Assembly: GCF_016495725.1 (NCBI RefSeq)
Contig: NZ_CP054705.1
Span: forward strand, 1,426,001 to 1,490,000
Direction of reading: 5' to 3'
Length of the DNA stretch: 64,000 nt
Source: Salicibibacter cibarius
GTDB taxonomy: Bacteria > Bacillota > Bacilli > Bacillales > Marinococcaceae
In this document: piece by piece, positions 1 to 8,529 of the stretch
How positions within the stretch are numbered: position 1 is the first letter of the stretch
Layout: every line of letters starts with the position of its first letter
Translations under genes and position numbers: made by a program
The notes under the pieces: generated by a model
Told to the model about the DNA's origin: nothing
Databases searched by the model: none
The model's input: the letters and a program-made list of their open reading frames with translations, nothing else

Positions 1-3
1 TGT

Positions 4-456
4 ATGGTTAATCAACCGTTGATATCGCAAGTAAGCGCTATCCTTATTGAGCATGCACGTGAACAAGGGGTATCCGAATTGCAATTACAACGTGCTATTC
101 GGGATGAAGACGTTGATTTTCTAAATAAGGTAAGTGGTGAGCATTTTAAATATGATGAGTTGTTCGCTCATGCATATAGGTATGGTGAGGATCTGGAAAG
201 AGCGTTATTGCAAGGATACCAAATGAATTTTAATACGCTAGAAGGTCTGCAAATATGGCTCATGCAGAAATTTGGCTTTGAAGAAGGCGTTTCCTACCAA
301 ATCGAAAAGGGGGAGTTCAAACATATAGTAGTAAAAAACGATATTTTACAAACATTAGAAAGTAGACTTGCCACCAATTGGACAGTAGTTAAAAACGATG
401 AAGATGAAGAGCAAAAAGAACATGACGTATCATTGCAATTAAATACTTGGTTTTGA
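4..456 (+). CDS. Hypothetical protein, probably mobile-element cargo
   Basis: A 150-residue soluble acidic protein of no family I recognise. It has no signal peptide or membrane segment, and its C-terminal third is rich in Asp, Glu and Lys. The first ATG is only three bases from the window edge, so the real start may lie outside and the N-terminus is uncertain. The next ORF starts 21 bases after its stop on the same strand, which suggests a two-gene unit. Both resemble the small cargo ORFs of Gram-positive conjugative elements in size and context; that is inference from the element debris a few kb downstream. Confidence 0.55.
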   Translation: MVNQPLISQVSAILIEHAREQGVSELQLQRAIRDEDVDFLNKVSGEHFKYDELFAHAYRYGEDLERALLQGYQMNFNTLEGLQIWLMQKFGFEEGVSYQIEKGEFKHIVVKNDILQTLESRLATNWTVVKNDEDEEQKEHDVSLQLNTWF

Positions 457-476
457 TGAAGGAGAACAGCCAGAGG

Positions 477-716
477 ATGAAGTACTATGAATTTGTTTCC
501 CCATTTTATGCATTGATTAAAGCACAAAACGAACGAAAAGCAAGAGCTATATACAAAAAACAAGTCTGGGAAGGAGGGGGCGATCAATGGCGGGAGCGAT
601 CACGAGATTATGCCATAATGAAATTTGCAATGGCTCACGATAGCAGAAACACAGAAGTTAGATTAATGCTTACGGAATTTATGGATGATGAAAATGACGT
701 TTTGTTATCCGATTAA
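477..716 (+). CDS. Small hypothetical protein (79 aa)
   Basis: A short basic-then-acidic protein beginning MKYYEFVSPFYALIKAQNE. An upstream in-frame ATG at 447 would overlap the preceding gene. I chose 477 because AAGGAG at 459-464 gives a usable ribosome binding site 12 bases upstream. Proteins with this opening are, as far as I recall, found in conjugative transposons and phages of Firmicutes, but I cannot assign a function. It follows the gene at 4-456 closely and is probably cotranscribed with it. Confidence 0.5.
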   Translation: MKYYEFVSPFYALIKAQNERKARAIYKKQVWEGGGDQWRERSRDYAIMKFAMAHDSRNTEVRLMLTEFMDDENDVLLSD

Positions 717-815
717 AATTATGGATGGTAGCATTCGTGTGGTTTCCCAGCATTTTTCGGTGGTAAGTTTTCGGAGGGGATCTTAATTAGTGGGAAAAAG
801 GTAGTATTATGGTCA

Positions 816-899
816 ATGTTAATATGGGTAGTTGTTTTTCCAATTAGAATTATACTGATCTTACTGCTTGTTAATAATCTACTCAATAATCCATTGTGA
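816..899 (+). CDS. Possible very small membrane peptide
   Basis: The reading frame around 783-899 encodes a single strongly hydrophobic helix (MLIWVVVFPIRIILILLL and on) with basic residues before it. A GGAGGGG motif lies at 774-780, but no standard start codon is well placed behind it; the first ATG in frame is at 816. Tiny membrane peptides like this occur in conjugative elements. The rest of 717-1084 shows no gene, only a weak hairpin (GCCGAT/ATCGGC) near 1051-1072. Confidence 0.25.
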   Translation: MLIWVVVFPIRIILILLLVNNLLNNPL

Positions 900-1084
900 T
901 CATTATTTCATTATTATAGTATTTATTATAAAATTAAGGATGGTAAAAATGATGTTTTTGTTAATCGATCAAAATTGCTGAAAAGAATGATCTGATTCAA
1001 AATGAAAACTGTCTTTATGCAATGCAACCCTACAAAGGTGATCAGCCGATGAATTATAATATCGGCCTCGTTATTTGGTGATTA

Positions 1085-2107
1085 TCATATTTCACTTCCA
1101 TCTTTATTCTTCGCTAATTTTTCTCGATCTTTCGCTCCTGGCGGTTGTTCAAGCCATTGATGTTTTATCATGATATCAGCTCCACTTTTGGCAAGCTTGG
1201 CATTTTCTAACGATAATCGTTCATAATCAGTTGCAATATCGCTTCGTTGACTAGCGGCTGCAGCTGTCGCATAGTTTCCTACACCTGAGGAAATGAGCAG
1301 AGACATATTAAACATCATTAATTTGTCGGAAAACGTTGGGGTAGTAGAGTCACTGACACCTACATCTGGTATGCTTGAGACCTCAATTTCATCCTCTAAA
1401 AGCTTGTCAGTAAAAATTTTTGTGTGTTTCTTTGAGACGTCTTTTCCTCGTAGCATAAAATCTTGAACCTCTTTGCGTGGGGAGGTTTGAGCAAAGGCGA
1501 TACACAATTTCATTCCTATAGAATTCGTGAGGACATTCATATATAAATGGGAAATTTCAACGGCATTTAAGGGACGTTGATCGCTAAAAGGGTTGAAACC
1601 ACTCATATATGCTTTACTATCTATATAATCGCTGCTTTTAGGGACTTCAATAAAAGGGTGCCTACCAGCGATACCCTTTTCAAGCTCAATTTTGCTTGCT
1701 TGATTATAAAGCTTATTTGCTTCCGTTAAGGCTTGTGAAAAATAGGTTCGTATGTCATCCCTGTCACTCAACGAAACAAAGCCACTGTAGGAGAGCATTC
1801 CTACTTTCCCCATGTGCCTCATAAAGGATATACAAAGCGTATCTGTAAACAACCATGGCGCGTTCATGTCGACGTCTTGTTCACCAAAACCATTTGGGAA
1901 TGCGTATGATTCGTCCTCAAAAATGGTGCGTAACTGCTTTAGGTGATCAGATGTAAGATCATAGGCGTACTGCACAATGGGCTTAATGTCTGCGTCTGAA
2001 ATGTGTTTGAGCATAAAACGTAAGATACAGGCAGACATACTATCATTCATGTAAGCTGTCCAAAGGGAACCAATTTCTGCAGATGTTAAGTGAACATTTT
2101 TTGGCAT
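1085..2107 (-). CDS. DUF3231 family protein
   Basis: A 340-residue protein made of two repeated halves of about 165 residues (HLTSAEIGSLWTAYMNDSMS near residue 6 and LNAVEISHLYMNVLTNSIG near 180). This is the layout of DUF3231 proteins of Bacillaceae, which are predicted helical-bundle, ferritin-like proteins linked to spore coat proteins of the CotF type. Each half carries the usual Thr/Ser-rich opening and a late KHxW/TK-type helix. The start is supported by GGAGGAGG a few bases upstream on the minus strand. It is monocistronic and points away from the small ORFs to its left. Function is unknown; a spore or stress role is inference from the family. Confidence 0.8.
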   Translation of the reverse strand: MPKNVHLTSAEIGSLWTAYMNDSMSACILRFMLKHISDADIKPIVQYAYDLTSDHLKQLRTIFEDESYAFPNGFGEQDVDMNAPWLFTDTLCISFMRHMGKVGMLSYSGFVSLSDRDDIRTYFSQALTEANKLYNQASKIELEKGIAGRHPFIEVPKSSDYIDSKAYMSGFNPFSDQRPLNAVEISHLYMNVLTNSIGMKLCIAFAQTSPRKEVQDFMLRGKDVSKKHTKIFTDKLLEDEIEVSSIPDVGVSDSTTPTFSDKLMMFNMSLLISSGVGNYATAAAASQRSDIATDYERLSLENAKLAKSGADIMIKHQWLEQPPGAKDREKLAKNKDGSEI

Positions 2108-2424
2108 TTTTGGGACCTCCTCCTAAATGGATATTGAGATATGTTATGTTAGATATTGAATTGACACGAAGGTTAAAGGCGCTATCCAGTAGTGACACAG
2201 TATAAGTATCACTCATGTCAATCGCATTATGCTTTCCATATATTTACTTCACTAACACCGGTTGTCGCTTTTATGCAAACGGAGCGCCTTAATGGAATAA
2301 ATAAGTGCCTATTATTGGGGTCAACATCTTTGGGTCAAAGGCTACTTGTGTACAACAGTTGGAACGATCAATGATTAAACGATCCGTCAGTATATTGAAG
2401 GTCAGCAAGTTGAAGGCGACGGCA

Positions 2425-2637
2425 TGTTTAACATCGATGAATAACCAGAGAACCGAGTTTCAGTCGGAAAACTTCAGTTGGCTTTCAGCCAAAGGTCTTT
2501 TAGCTGGCTTTAGTTGAATAGTGGGCTTTCAGCCGTGAAGGGAACCTACCGGCTTAGGCCAGTAGTCGTTTAGCAAAGGAGGCTGTCTTAGGCTCTGAGA
2601 ATGACTAAAACAGCGTTTCATTTGTTCTTTTACTCCG
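2425..2637 (+). ncRNA. Candidate structured RNA, possibly HEARO/omega-RNA-like
   Basis: This stretch is non-coding but packed with short hairpins in series: TTGGCT-TTC-AGCCAA (about 2480), GGCT-TTC-AGCC (about 2527), CTACCGGC-TTAG-GCCAGTAG (about 2547-2566), and an outer pairing of GTTTAG near 2570 with CTAAAAC near 2605. GGCTTT(C/A)AG recurs three times. The pattern reminds me of the HEARO RNAs now known as IscB omega RNAs, which often persist without their ORF. No IscB gene is present. The segment ends where a fossil ABC gene begins, so it may mark an insertion into that gene. Identification is from memory and tentative; the structure itself is visible. Confidence 0.4.
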
Positions 2638-2834
2638 GCTCAAGGTAAAGTCATTGCTGAAGGGACCAGCGGAGAACTGAAAGCTTCCGTCGGTTCAGGC
2701 ACCTTACACGTACGATTGCTTGAACCGGAAACCCGCCCGGAGGCAGACACAGATACTGGCTGAGAAACTTGCCACTGCGATTCACCTTTCACCGATCCGT
2801 CCGCCTTTTCAGCCCGAATATCGGATACCGCATG
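2638..2834 (+). pseudogene. Fossil of a DrrA-type ABC transporter ATPase (C-terminal part)
   Basis: From 2638 the frame reads AQGKVIAEGTSGELKASVGS and then GTLHVRLLEPETRPEAD. This matches the end of the nucleotide-binding domain and start of the C-terminal domain of daunorubicin-type ABC ATPases (compare IDKGTIIAEGTPNHLKASIG in the intact gene at 12579). A stop and frame slip follow near 2758-2762. A second frame then continues family-like sequence (SPFTDPSAFSARISDTAW). Everything upstream of the D-loop region is missing, replaced by the structured segment at 2425-2637. The fragment joins directly to an MFS fossil at about 2835. Confidence 0.7.
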
Positions 2835-3816
2835 GTATTAGGTATTGCTGCTATTGCAGGGCAGGTTCTTGGTGGTTTTATCGTAGAGGCTGATTTGGGA
2901 GGTCTAGGTTGGCGCATGATTTTCCTAATCAATGTACCCATAGGCATTTTTCCCATTATCATGGCACGGTTTATCCCTGAATCTCACGCTCCTGAACGGC
3001 CGTTGCTTGATTGGGGTGGCGTGGTGATTGTTAGTCTGGGGCTTATATTATTCCTGTATCCGCTTATTGAATCGCCAAACCATGGATGGACCATCTTATC
3101 ACTTGCTGCTTCTGCATTGGTGTTACTAGGATTTTGGCGGCATCAGGAAAGACGACGAATGGCGAATCAGCAGCCGCTGGTAGACACAATGCTCTTACGT
3201 CAATCCCGGTTTAATATGGATGGCAGTCTGGTATTGCTGATTTATTCTACGTCATCTGTATTTTTCTTAACCTATGCGCTTTTAGTACAAACGGGTCGGT
3301 TTGAGCCCGCTTGCCGCAGGAAGTCTATTTGTACCTTGCAGCATCGCATTTACTGCATCTTCCATAGCAGCCGCCCGTCTTGTAGAACGTTTTGGAACCA
3401 TTGTTATCTTTTGGGGAGCCGTATTCTATACGTTCTCATTTGCTGTATTAATCGGGCAAGTATGGATCGCAGGTGGTGAATTGGTTGCTATTCACCTTAT
3501 CCCGGCACTTATTTTTGTAGGAATTGGGCAAGGGTTAGTTATGACACCACTCTTGAATCTTGTATTGGGCTTTGTAGAAGAGAGCAAGGCAGGGATGGCA
3601 TCAGGAGTTATTGCTACTTTACAACAGGTAGGTCCAGCTATTGGTGTTGCAGCAGTAGGCATACTCTTTGGTACCGCAGTTGCTGATGCTGCCGGAGGAG
3701 ACGCCCAGAGCAGTCTATATGTTTCTGCTTTTGGCAGTGCGATGATTTACAATCTTATCGCTTCTTTGATTTCAGCGTTTCTGATTTGGAAAATGGCAAA
3801 AATGAAAGCAAACTGA
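2835..3816 (+). pseudogene. Fossil of a DHA2 (EmrB/QacA) MFS drug transporter
   Basis: Homology starts abruptly inside the transporter (VLGIAAIAGQVLGGFI, normally near TM5), so about the first 120 residues are absent. The frame runs to about 3295, where LLVQTGRFEPACR loses the family pattern. The expected continuation (SPLAAGSLFVPCSIAFTASS) resumes in another frame from 3301 and ends at 3816. The gene therefore lacks its N-terminus and carries a frameshift. Typical DHA2 features remain, such as the glycine-rich TM segments and DWGGVV after the central loop. It follows a fossil ABC ATPase with no gap, so this is a junction of two broken efflux genes. Confidence 0.85.
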
Positions 3817-3984
3817 TGGTTACCCAGTCATTTGGTCTTCAGTACATGAATATTGTCATTTTTAAGCTGGCTGGCCGAGTTATTCGTAGTCATTGCACAA
3901 ATTTTTATCAGGTATGCTCTCTACTTAAATAAAGGTATAAAAATAATCGTGGATGTATTAGCTAACAAATAAATCATACCTATA

Positions 3985-4023
3985 CCCAACTGTCTATCCA
4001 TTTTCAGTTGGGTTCCTTTTTCT
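3985..4023 (+). terminator. Terminator or attenuator upstream of the sigma gene
   Basis: CCCAACTG (3985-3992) pairs with CAGTTGGG (4005-4012) and is followed by a T-rich run. It lies about 110 bases before the sigma-factor gene. The equivalent position in the duplicated leader at 14563 also holds a hairpin plus T-run although its stem sequence has changed, which suggests the structure matters. It could simply end upstream transcription or act as an attenuator. Confidence 0.6.
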
Positions 4024-4128
4024 CAAAAAAATTTCATCAAATCTTTGGCAATTTCTAAAAACATTTGTTGAAGGATATGAAAGGGGAAATCATCGCCCAC
4101 CTTTGCAGCCATTGCGAAGGGAGATGAC
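3985..4128 (+). repeat. Conjugative-element leader segment, copy 1
   Basis: The leader before the sigma gene (hairpin, T-run, then TTTGGCAATTTCTAAAAACA, AAGGATAT and CACCTTTGC blocks) recurs almost intact at 14563-14692. The matching order of blocks shows two copies of the same regulatory region in the window, the second without its gene. The stretch 3817-3984 before it contains nothing recognisable. Confidence 0.75.
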
Positions 4129-4132
4129 ATGC

Positions 4133-4564
4133 ATGATCAAACCAAGTCGTACCGAATGGCAAATACGCTGTGCGTTTAACGCCTTTTGTAAACGTGTGTT
4201 AAAGAATGAAGCAACCAACATTTACAACGAGAGACGGCGACAACAAGCCAAGGAAATGACTTTTTCCGGTTTAACACCCCAAGAAGAAAATCAGCTCTAT
4301 ACCTTAGACAAACATGAAGAAGACGAACGAGATTTTCAAGTGGCCGGGAAAAGAATGACGTCAAGGTTAGTGGCTCAAGCCATGCACACGTTGCCAAAAG
4401 AAAAGCGTATCGCTGTCCTCTTATCCTATTTCTTTCATCAATCAGATATAGAGATCAGTCAATTGCTCGATGTTCCACGCAGTACCGTGCAGTATAGGCG
4501 GACAAGCGCATTAGAACGGTTAAAACGATTTTTGGAGGAACATGCAGATGAATGGGTTGATTAA
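4133..4564 (+). CDS. Mobile-element sigma-70-type factor
   Basis: A 143-residue protein with a clear C-terminal sigma region 4 helix-turn-helix at about residues 82-135 (LPKEKRIAVLLSYF, DIEISQLLDVPRSTVQYRRT, ALERLKRFL). The N-terminus is short and basic and lacks a full region 2. This size and layout are typical of the small sigma-like regulators of Tn916-type conjugative elements, which control excision and transfer genes. I chose ATG 4133 because AAGGGAG at about 4117-4123 is correctly spaced; the earlier TTG and ATG in frame are too close or upstream. The gene overlaps the next ORF, as in those elements. Confidence 0.8.
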   Translation: MIKPSRTEWQIRCAFNAFCKRVLKNEATNIYNERRRQQAKEMTFSGLTPQEENQLYTLDKHEEDERDFQVAGKRMTSRLVAQAMHTLPKEKRIAVLLSYFFHQSDIEISQLLDVPRSTVQYRRTSALERLKRFLEEHADEWVD

Positions 4565-4796
4565 TACCGAGAACAATGAGCGTGGTTTGTTGCCGTTTCC
4601 GGTTATTTTAGCTGCAAATAAGGGTGAAGCCGAAGCCATGAAAGTCGTTATCCAGCATTATGAAAGCTATATGGCCAGCCTGTCCATGCGAAAACTTCAG
4701 GATGAGCAAGGAAACATCTATTGGGGCATGGATAAAGATACACATGATCGCTTACGATCCAAACTTATGCAGTCTGTTTTGGCTTTTGAGATTTAA
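4548..4796 (+). CDS. Helix-turn-helix conjugative transposon-like protein
   Basis: An 82-residue protein with the sequence GLLPFPVILAANKGEAEAMK followed by HYESYMASLSMRKL and DKDTHDRLRSKLM. This is the small HTH domain family of Firmicutes conjugative transposons (Pfam HTH_16), normally encoded just after the sigma factor. GGAGG at 4534-4538 is nine bases before ATG 4548; the ATG at 4542 is too close. It overlaps the sigma gene by 17 bases, so translation is probably coupled. A decayed homologue lies on the minus strand at 16704-16920. Confidence 0.8.
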   Translation: MNGLINTENNERGLLPFPVILAANKGEAEAMKVVIQHYESYMASLSMRKLQDEQGNIYWGMDKDTHDRLRSKLMQSVLAFEI

Positions 4797-4984
4797 GCAG
4801 AGAATGATTAGTATTCCCCTTTCGTTATAATCATTTGATCCTTGACAAACGAGCATGGAAGATAACGCCATGCCTTATAATTAGAAAAATCAGATACGTT
4901 CTGCTGATGTTGAGCTACATGATTCTTGCGCCATGACTTTCTTTGGAAACGAGCGATTATCAAGAAATCTAATGTAATCGTGGT

Positions 4985-5225
4985 GGATTACTGGCGATGA
5001 CCCATCAGTATGGATAATGATACTCCCCTATAGTCATAGTTTGAGCGTTAGAAGCGTCGCAAAGCAATGAGTAGGGCTGGAAGAAATACTTGCAGGGGTG
5101 AAATTCCCGTGGAGCTTTACCAACAGCCGTCTGATTTTTAAAATAGGTAGTGTGGTTGATGAAATATTGGAGTTGATCGTAAATCAGCAAGGTTTTGTAC
5201 GGTAAATTTTTAGGAGATCCTGGCT
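4985..5225 (+). other. Structured leader-like segment, diverged copy A
   Basis: No gene is seen in 4797-5858. This stretch carries blocks that recur in order at 5640-5858: GGATAATGATACT, GCAATG, GGTGAAA-TCC, CTTTA-CCA and GGTAAATTTT before a purine-rich site. Local pairings are visible: GGCTG with CAGCC around GGG-TGAAATT-CCC and TGG-AGCTTTA-CCA. Copy B directly precedes a gene, so copy A is probably the leader of a lost gene. The 5226-5639 interval shows another TTTGTACGGTAAA motif but no gene. Confidence 0.4.
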
Positions 5226-5639
5226 GAAATGGGATTTCCTATAGGGTGGGAATCGTATTTCCGTTGAGTGAAAAACATTATTTCGCAAAAAGCTTAAAAC
5301 AAATGGCGTTTGTACGGTAAAATAGAAATAACGGAAATTAACACTTCATCCTCGACAAAGGTCTACGAGTGTATAGATTTTTTTCAGTGTCTATTGTCAA
5401 TGGAACAGTTTGAATACTGATATTACCAAATTCAAACAGCTCAAGCTTTTTGTGAAATGATACCAATTATTGTCAGGAAATGTCACGGTGGGACTTGTTC
5501 TTCTACCCTTTGGTCTTTGAAAATTAAATAGATCCATTCCGGTACGCTCCCCGCATGAGAAGCCAGTTTGCAGATGCGCCAAGACCATCATGTGAAATGA
5601 GAGCGATGTCATCTATAGCATAAATTAAGTGGTGGTTCC

Positions 5640-5858
5640 ACTTAGGGCGATGATCCATGTGGAGGGATAATGATACTTCCGTTCAGCCACAGCTTTACCT
5701 TATGATGGTGATTCACGCAATGGGGACGGCTCGCAGCGATCCTGGGAGAGGTGAAAATCCTATGGGCCAATCTTTAACCACTGGCCGCTGGAAGGGATAT
5801 TGTTATAGTAAAACCTTCAAGTTAAAAATTTGCTTTGGTAAATTTTCAGGAGGTAACT
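5640..5858 (+). other. Structured leader of the recombinase operon, copy B
   Basis: This is the apparent 5' leader of the SHOCT-like gene and the recombinase behind it. It shares ordered blocks with copy A at 4985-5225 but little continuous identity. Pairings differ in sequence but are similar in position: GGTGAAAATCC hairpin, and GGCCA with TGGCC around a CTTTAACCA loop. Conservation of pattern rather than sequence is what a cis-acting RNA would show. I do not recognise it as a known riboswitch class. Confidence 0.4.
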
Positions 5859-6005
5859 ATGGATAAAACATTATTGAAGTATAGTATGAAAATTGCCATG
5901 TTAAAACAGTTGCTCGCATTGTCCCTGATTACAGAAAAAGAATTTATTTTAGTAAAAAACCATTTAATGGAAAAATACGGAATAATATCAGAGGTGAATT
6001 TTTAA
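5859..6005 (+). CDS. SHOCT-like short protein upstream of the recombinase
   Basis: A 48-residue protein (MDKTLLKYSMKIAMLKQLL, then LITEKEFILVKNHLMEKYG). It has the short helical SHOCT-like pattern seen in many small proteins that precede large serine recombinases in Gram-positive elements. AGGAGG lies at about 5848-5853, well placed for ATG 5859. The recombinase starts 73 bases after its stop, so the two genes probably form an operon. Its biochemical role is not known to me. Confidence 0.6.
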   Translation: MDKTLLKYSMKIAMLKQLLALSLITEKEFILVKNHLMEKYGIISEVNF

Positions 6006-6078
6006 TTCGCACAATGGTGAATCAACTCCAATCTTATTATACTTGTAAGTGAGAATAAGATGAAAGGAGTTTTTAAGC

Positions 6079-7968
6079 ATGGAAAATTACGAAGTTGAAG
6101 TCATAAAAGCCAATCGAAAATTAACTAATCGGACCAATTCCGATCTTTCCGACACTTTGAAAGTAGCTCCTTATGCGCGTGTAAGCACAGATACTGAAGA
6201 ACAGCTCAGCAGTTATCAATCCCAAGTACAGCATTACACAGACATGGTGGATCAACGTAGTGATTGGACATTAGTAGATATTTATGCTGATGAAGCAATT
6301 ACTGGAACACAAACGGTGAAACGAGAAGATTTTCAGCGGCTTATTAATGATTGTATAGATGGAAAGATTGATATGATCATAACGAAGTCGATATCAAGGT
6401 TTGCCCGAAATACATTGGATACTTTAAAGCATGTTCGTCAATTAAAAGAGAAAAATATTGCGGTTTTGTTTGAAGATGAGAACATTAATACAATGACAAT
6501 GGATGGAGAACTTTTGCTCACCATTTTAAGTTCAGTCGCACAACAGGAAGTAGAAAATATTTCTGCCAATGTGAAAAAGGGACTGCAAATGAAAATGCAG
6601 CGAGGTACTATGGTTGGTTTTCAAAGCTGTCTTGGTTATGATTATGATCCACAAACCAAAGAGATTTGCATTAATAAAGCAGAAGCTCAAATAGTACGCT
6701 ACATTTTTAGACGTTATATTGAGGGAATAGGAACCGGAGTTATTACAAGGGAGCTTATGCAAGCTGGACTTAAAACCAAAAAAGGAAGTGAAATTTGGAG
6801 AGATTCGACTGTTCTTTTCATCCTAAAAAATGAAAAATATAAAGGAGATTTATTGCAAGGGAAATCATTTACGGTTGATCCCATATCTAAGAGAAGACTT
6901 GCAAATTTTGGTGAGGTCAACCAGTATTACGTTAAGAATCATCATGAACCAATTATAAGTAGAGAAGTGTTTGATAAGGCACAAGATTTTTTAAACAGAA
7001 GAAGCAAAGCGAAATTGAAAGGGAAAAGAAAACATGGAAAAACCGGTGGAAAGTATAGTAGGTTATATACATTTAGCAGCTTGTTGGAATGCGCACATTG
7101 TGGAAACATTTATAGTCGGCGTTCGTGGCATGCAGAGACTACACATAAGAAAACAGTGTGGGAATGCGTTACTAAAACTAAAAAAGGAAAGAAATATTGC
7201 CTTCATAGTAAAGCCGCAGGAGAAGCAGTTCTTGAGGAAGCTTTTGTGCAATCATATCGGAAGCTTTGTCGAAACCATAAGGAAGTATTGAATGAATTGC
7301 TTCATACAATGGAATCTTTGCTAATGGATAAAAAGCAGCAAAAAAGACTAGATAAACTCTCAAAAGAGATTAATCATATAGAACAAAAAAGTCGAAAGTT
7401 ACTTGATTTATTAATGGAAGAAGAGATCGATAAAATTTCTTATGATCATAAACGAAATGAACTGCAAACAACCGAAGCTCGATTACGTGAAGAAAAAGAA
7501 AAACTGGAACGATCAATTCAACAAACAAATTCCGTAGAAGCACGGATTAAGAAGTTTCAAGAAGTGCTGACGGAAAATGATATCTTACCTGAGTTTGACC
7601 GTCATGTATTTGAAAGCATCACAGAAAAAGTGATTATGGGTGATCCTACTAAACAAAAACCTAACCAAATCACATTTATATTTAAGACAGGTGAACGTAA
7701 AATTATGGATGGAAAAAGACTTGCAGATGATCAAAAAAAGCCCGTAGAAAAAGAAAGGAGTGAGCCGCTTTCCCTTTCCTTTAACAACACATGTGGAGTG
7801 TGTGGTTTCGATACAACGGGAAATTACGTAGAAATCCTTAGTTTCAAGCTGTTTTACAAGCATGTGCACTTTATCCCAAATGGTGAAAATGGGAGAAAAA
7901 AAGTGTTAAAAAACCACATTGAAGTTTCAGCAGGAATTGATCTGGTGTGTGGGAATACAACAAAATAA
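6079..7968 (+). CDS. Large serine recombinase
   Basis: A site-specific recombinase that would integrate and excise the element by 2-bp staggered strand exchange. The resolvase domain spans about residues 28-175, with the catalytic Ser36 in YARVST and the later SRFARNTLD helix. A recombinase domain follows (about 200-310, with NEKYKGDLLQGK). Then come a zinc ribbon with CAHCGN and a later Cys pair (about 337-380) and a long coiled coil (about 410-505). GGAG at about 6064-6068 precedes the ATG. At 629 residues it is longer than usual TndX/TnpX-like enzymes; the extra 50 residues or so (from about CGVCGFDTTGN) do not look like the family and may be read-through into flanking DNA. Confidence 0.92.
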   Translation: MENYEVEVIKANRKLTNRTNSDLSDTLKVAPYARVSTDTEEQLSSYQSQVQHYTDMVDQRSDWTLVDIYADEAITGTQTVKREDFQRLINDCIDGKIDMIITKSISRFARNTLDTLKHVRQLKEKNIAVLFEDENINTMTMDGELLLTILSSVAQQEVENISANVKKGLQMKMQRGTMVGFQSCLGYDYDPQTKEICINKAEAQIVRYIFRRYIEGIGTGVITRELMQAGLKTKKGSEIWRDSTVLFILKNEKYKGDLLQGKSFTVDPISKRRLANFGEVNQYYVKNHHEPIISREVFDKAQDFLNRRSKAKLKGKRKHGKTGGKYSRLYTFSSLLECAHCGNIYSRRSWHAETTHKKTVWECVTKTKKGKKYCLHSKAAGEAVLEEAFVQSYRKLCRNHKEVLNELLHTMESLLMDKKQQKRLDKLSKEINHIEQKSRKLLDLLMEEEIDKISYDHKRNELQTTEARLREEKEKLERSIQQTNSVEARIKKFQEVLTENDILPEFDRHVFESITEKVIMGDPTKQKPNQITFIFKTGERKIMDGKRLADDQKKPVEKERSEPLSLSFNNTCGVCGFDTTGNYVEILSFKLFYKHVHFIPNGENGRKKVLKNHIEVSAGIDLVCGNTTK

Positions 7969-7988
7969 AAAATCTTATCGAGATTTTA

Positions 7989-8018
7989 GGCGTTCAATTA
8001 ACATGAACGTCTTTTTTA
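7989..8018 (+). terminator. Terminator after the recombinase
   Basis: CGTTCA (7991-7996) pairs with TGAACG (8004-8009) and is followed by CTTTTTTATT. It sits about 20 bases after the recombinase stop. Confidence 0.6.
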
Positions 8019-8047
8019 TTACTCAAAAATGAGCAGTGAGGTGACGT

Positions 8048-8310
8048 ATGACACCAATAACATTAGGAAGTCTATTTGACGGAATCAAAACTTATCCCAT
8101 CTCGGAAAACGAGACGGGCTTGCCGGGAGTCAATGTCATTTTTTATCAAGCATCACGAATCATTGAAGAAATGAGGGGCGTTGCTGATCAGTTTAGCCTT
8201 TGGCATCTATAAAAACTTTACGGCTATCGATCAGCAAACCACACACGAAGTTGAAAAGGTGGAAACGACCATTATTGACACCAACGCCATTGAAAGCTTC
8301 ACGTGAAATT
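8048..8310 (+). pseudogene. Collapsed DNA methylase fossil joined to other debris
   Basis: ATG 8048 opens a 54-residue frame reading MTPITLGSLFDGI and later QASRIIEEMRG. These two blocks match the start and an internal helix of C5 DNA methylases carried by conjugative elements (LTLGSLFDGxGG; RIIxEMR), with the intervening catalytic part deleted. From about 8190 another frame gives a membrane-like stretch, LLISLAFGIYKNFTAIDQ, followed by HEVEKVETTIIDTNAIESFT and a stop; this is unrelated debris. Downstream to 8529 are short fragments (SPLCRHCGFETK; YLFGYDGSRGYFYEKQYAAI) that I cannot place. Confidence 0.45.
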
Positions 8311-8529
8311 TTGTGAACGCTAAATCCCCTCTTTGCCGTCATTGTGGCTTTGAAACAAAGATGCAATGCTTATAAAAATGTTGCGAAGATTTATCTCTTT
8401 GGATACGATGGTTCCAGAGGGTATTTTTACGAAAAACAATATGCAGCAATCGGGCCACTATCCGTAAGAATACACGCAACTTACATATAGCTAAATCTTA
8501 AACGTTAGATTTTCTCATGGAGGCAAAGC

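Noticed and set aside
5397-5612. Minus-strand ORF of 71 codons
   Set aside because: No ribosome binding site and no recognisable domain; it lies in element debris between two leader copies.
5640-5858. Cobalamin riboswitch
   Set aside because: The GGTGAAAATCC block recalls the B12 box region, but the B12 box itself (GCCACTG in context) and the downstream gene type do not fit.
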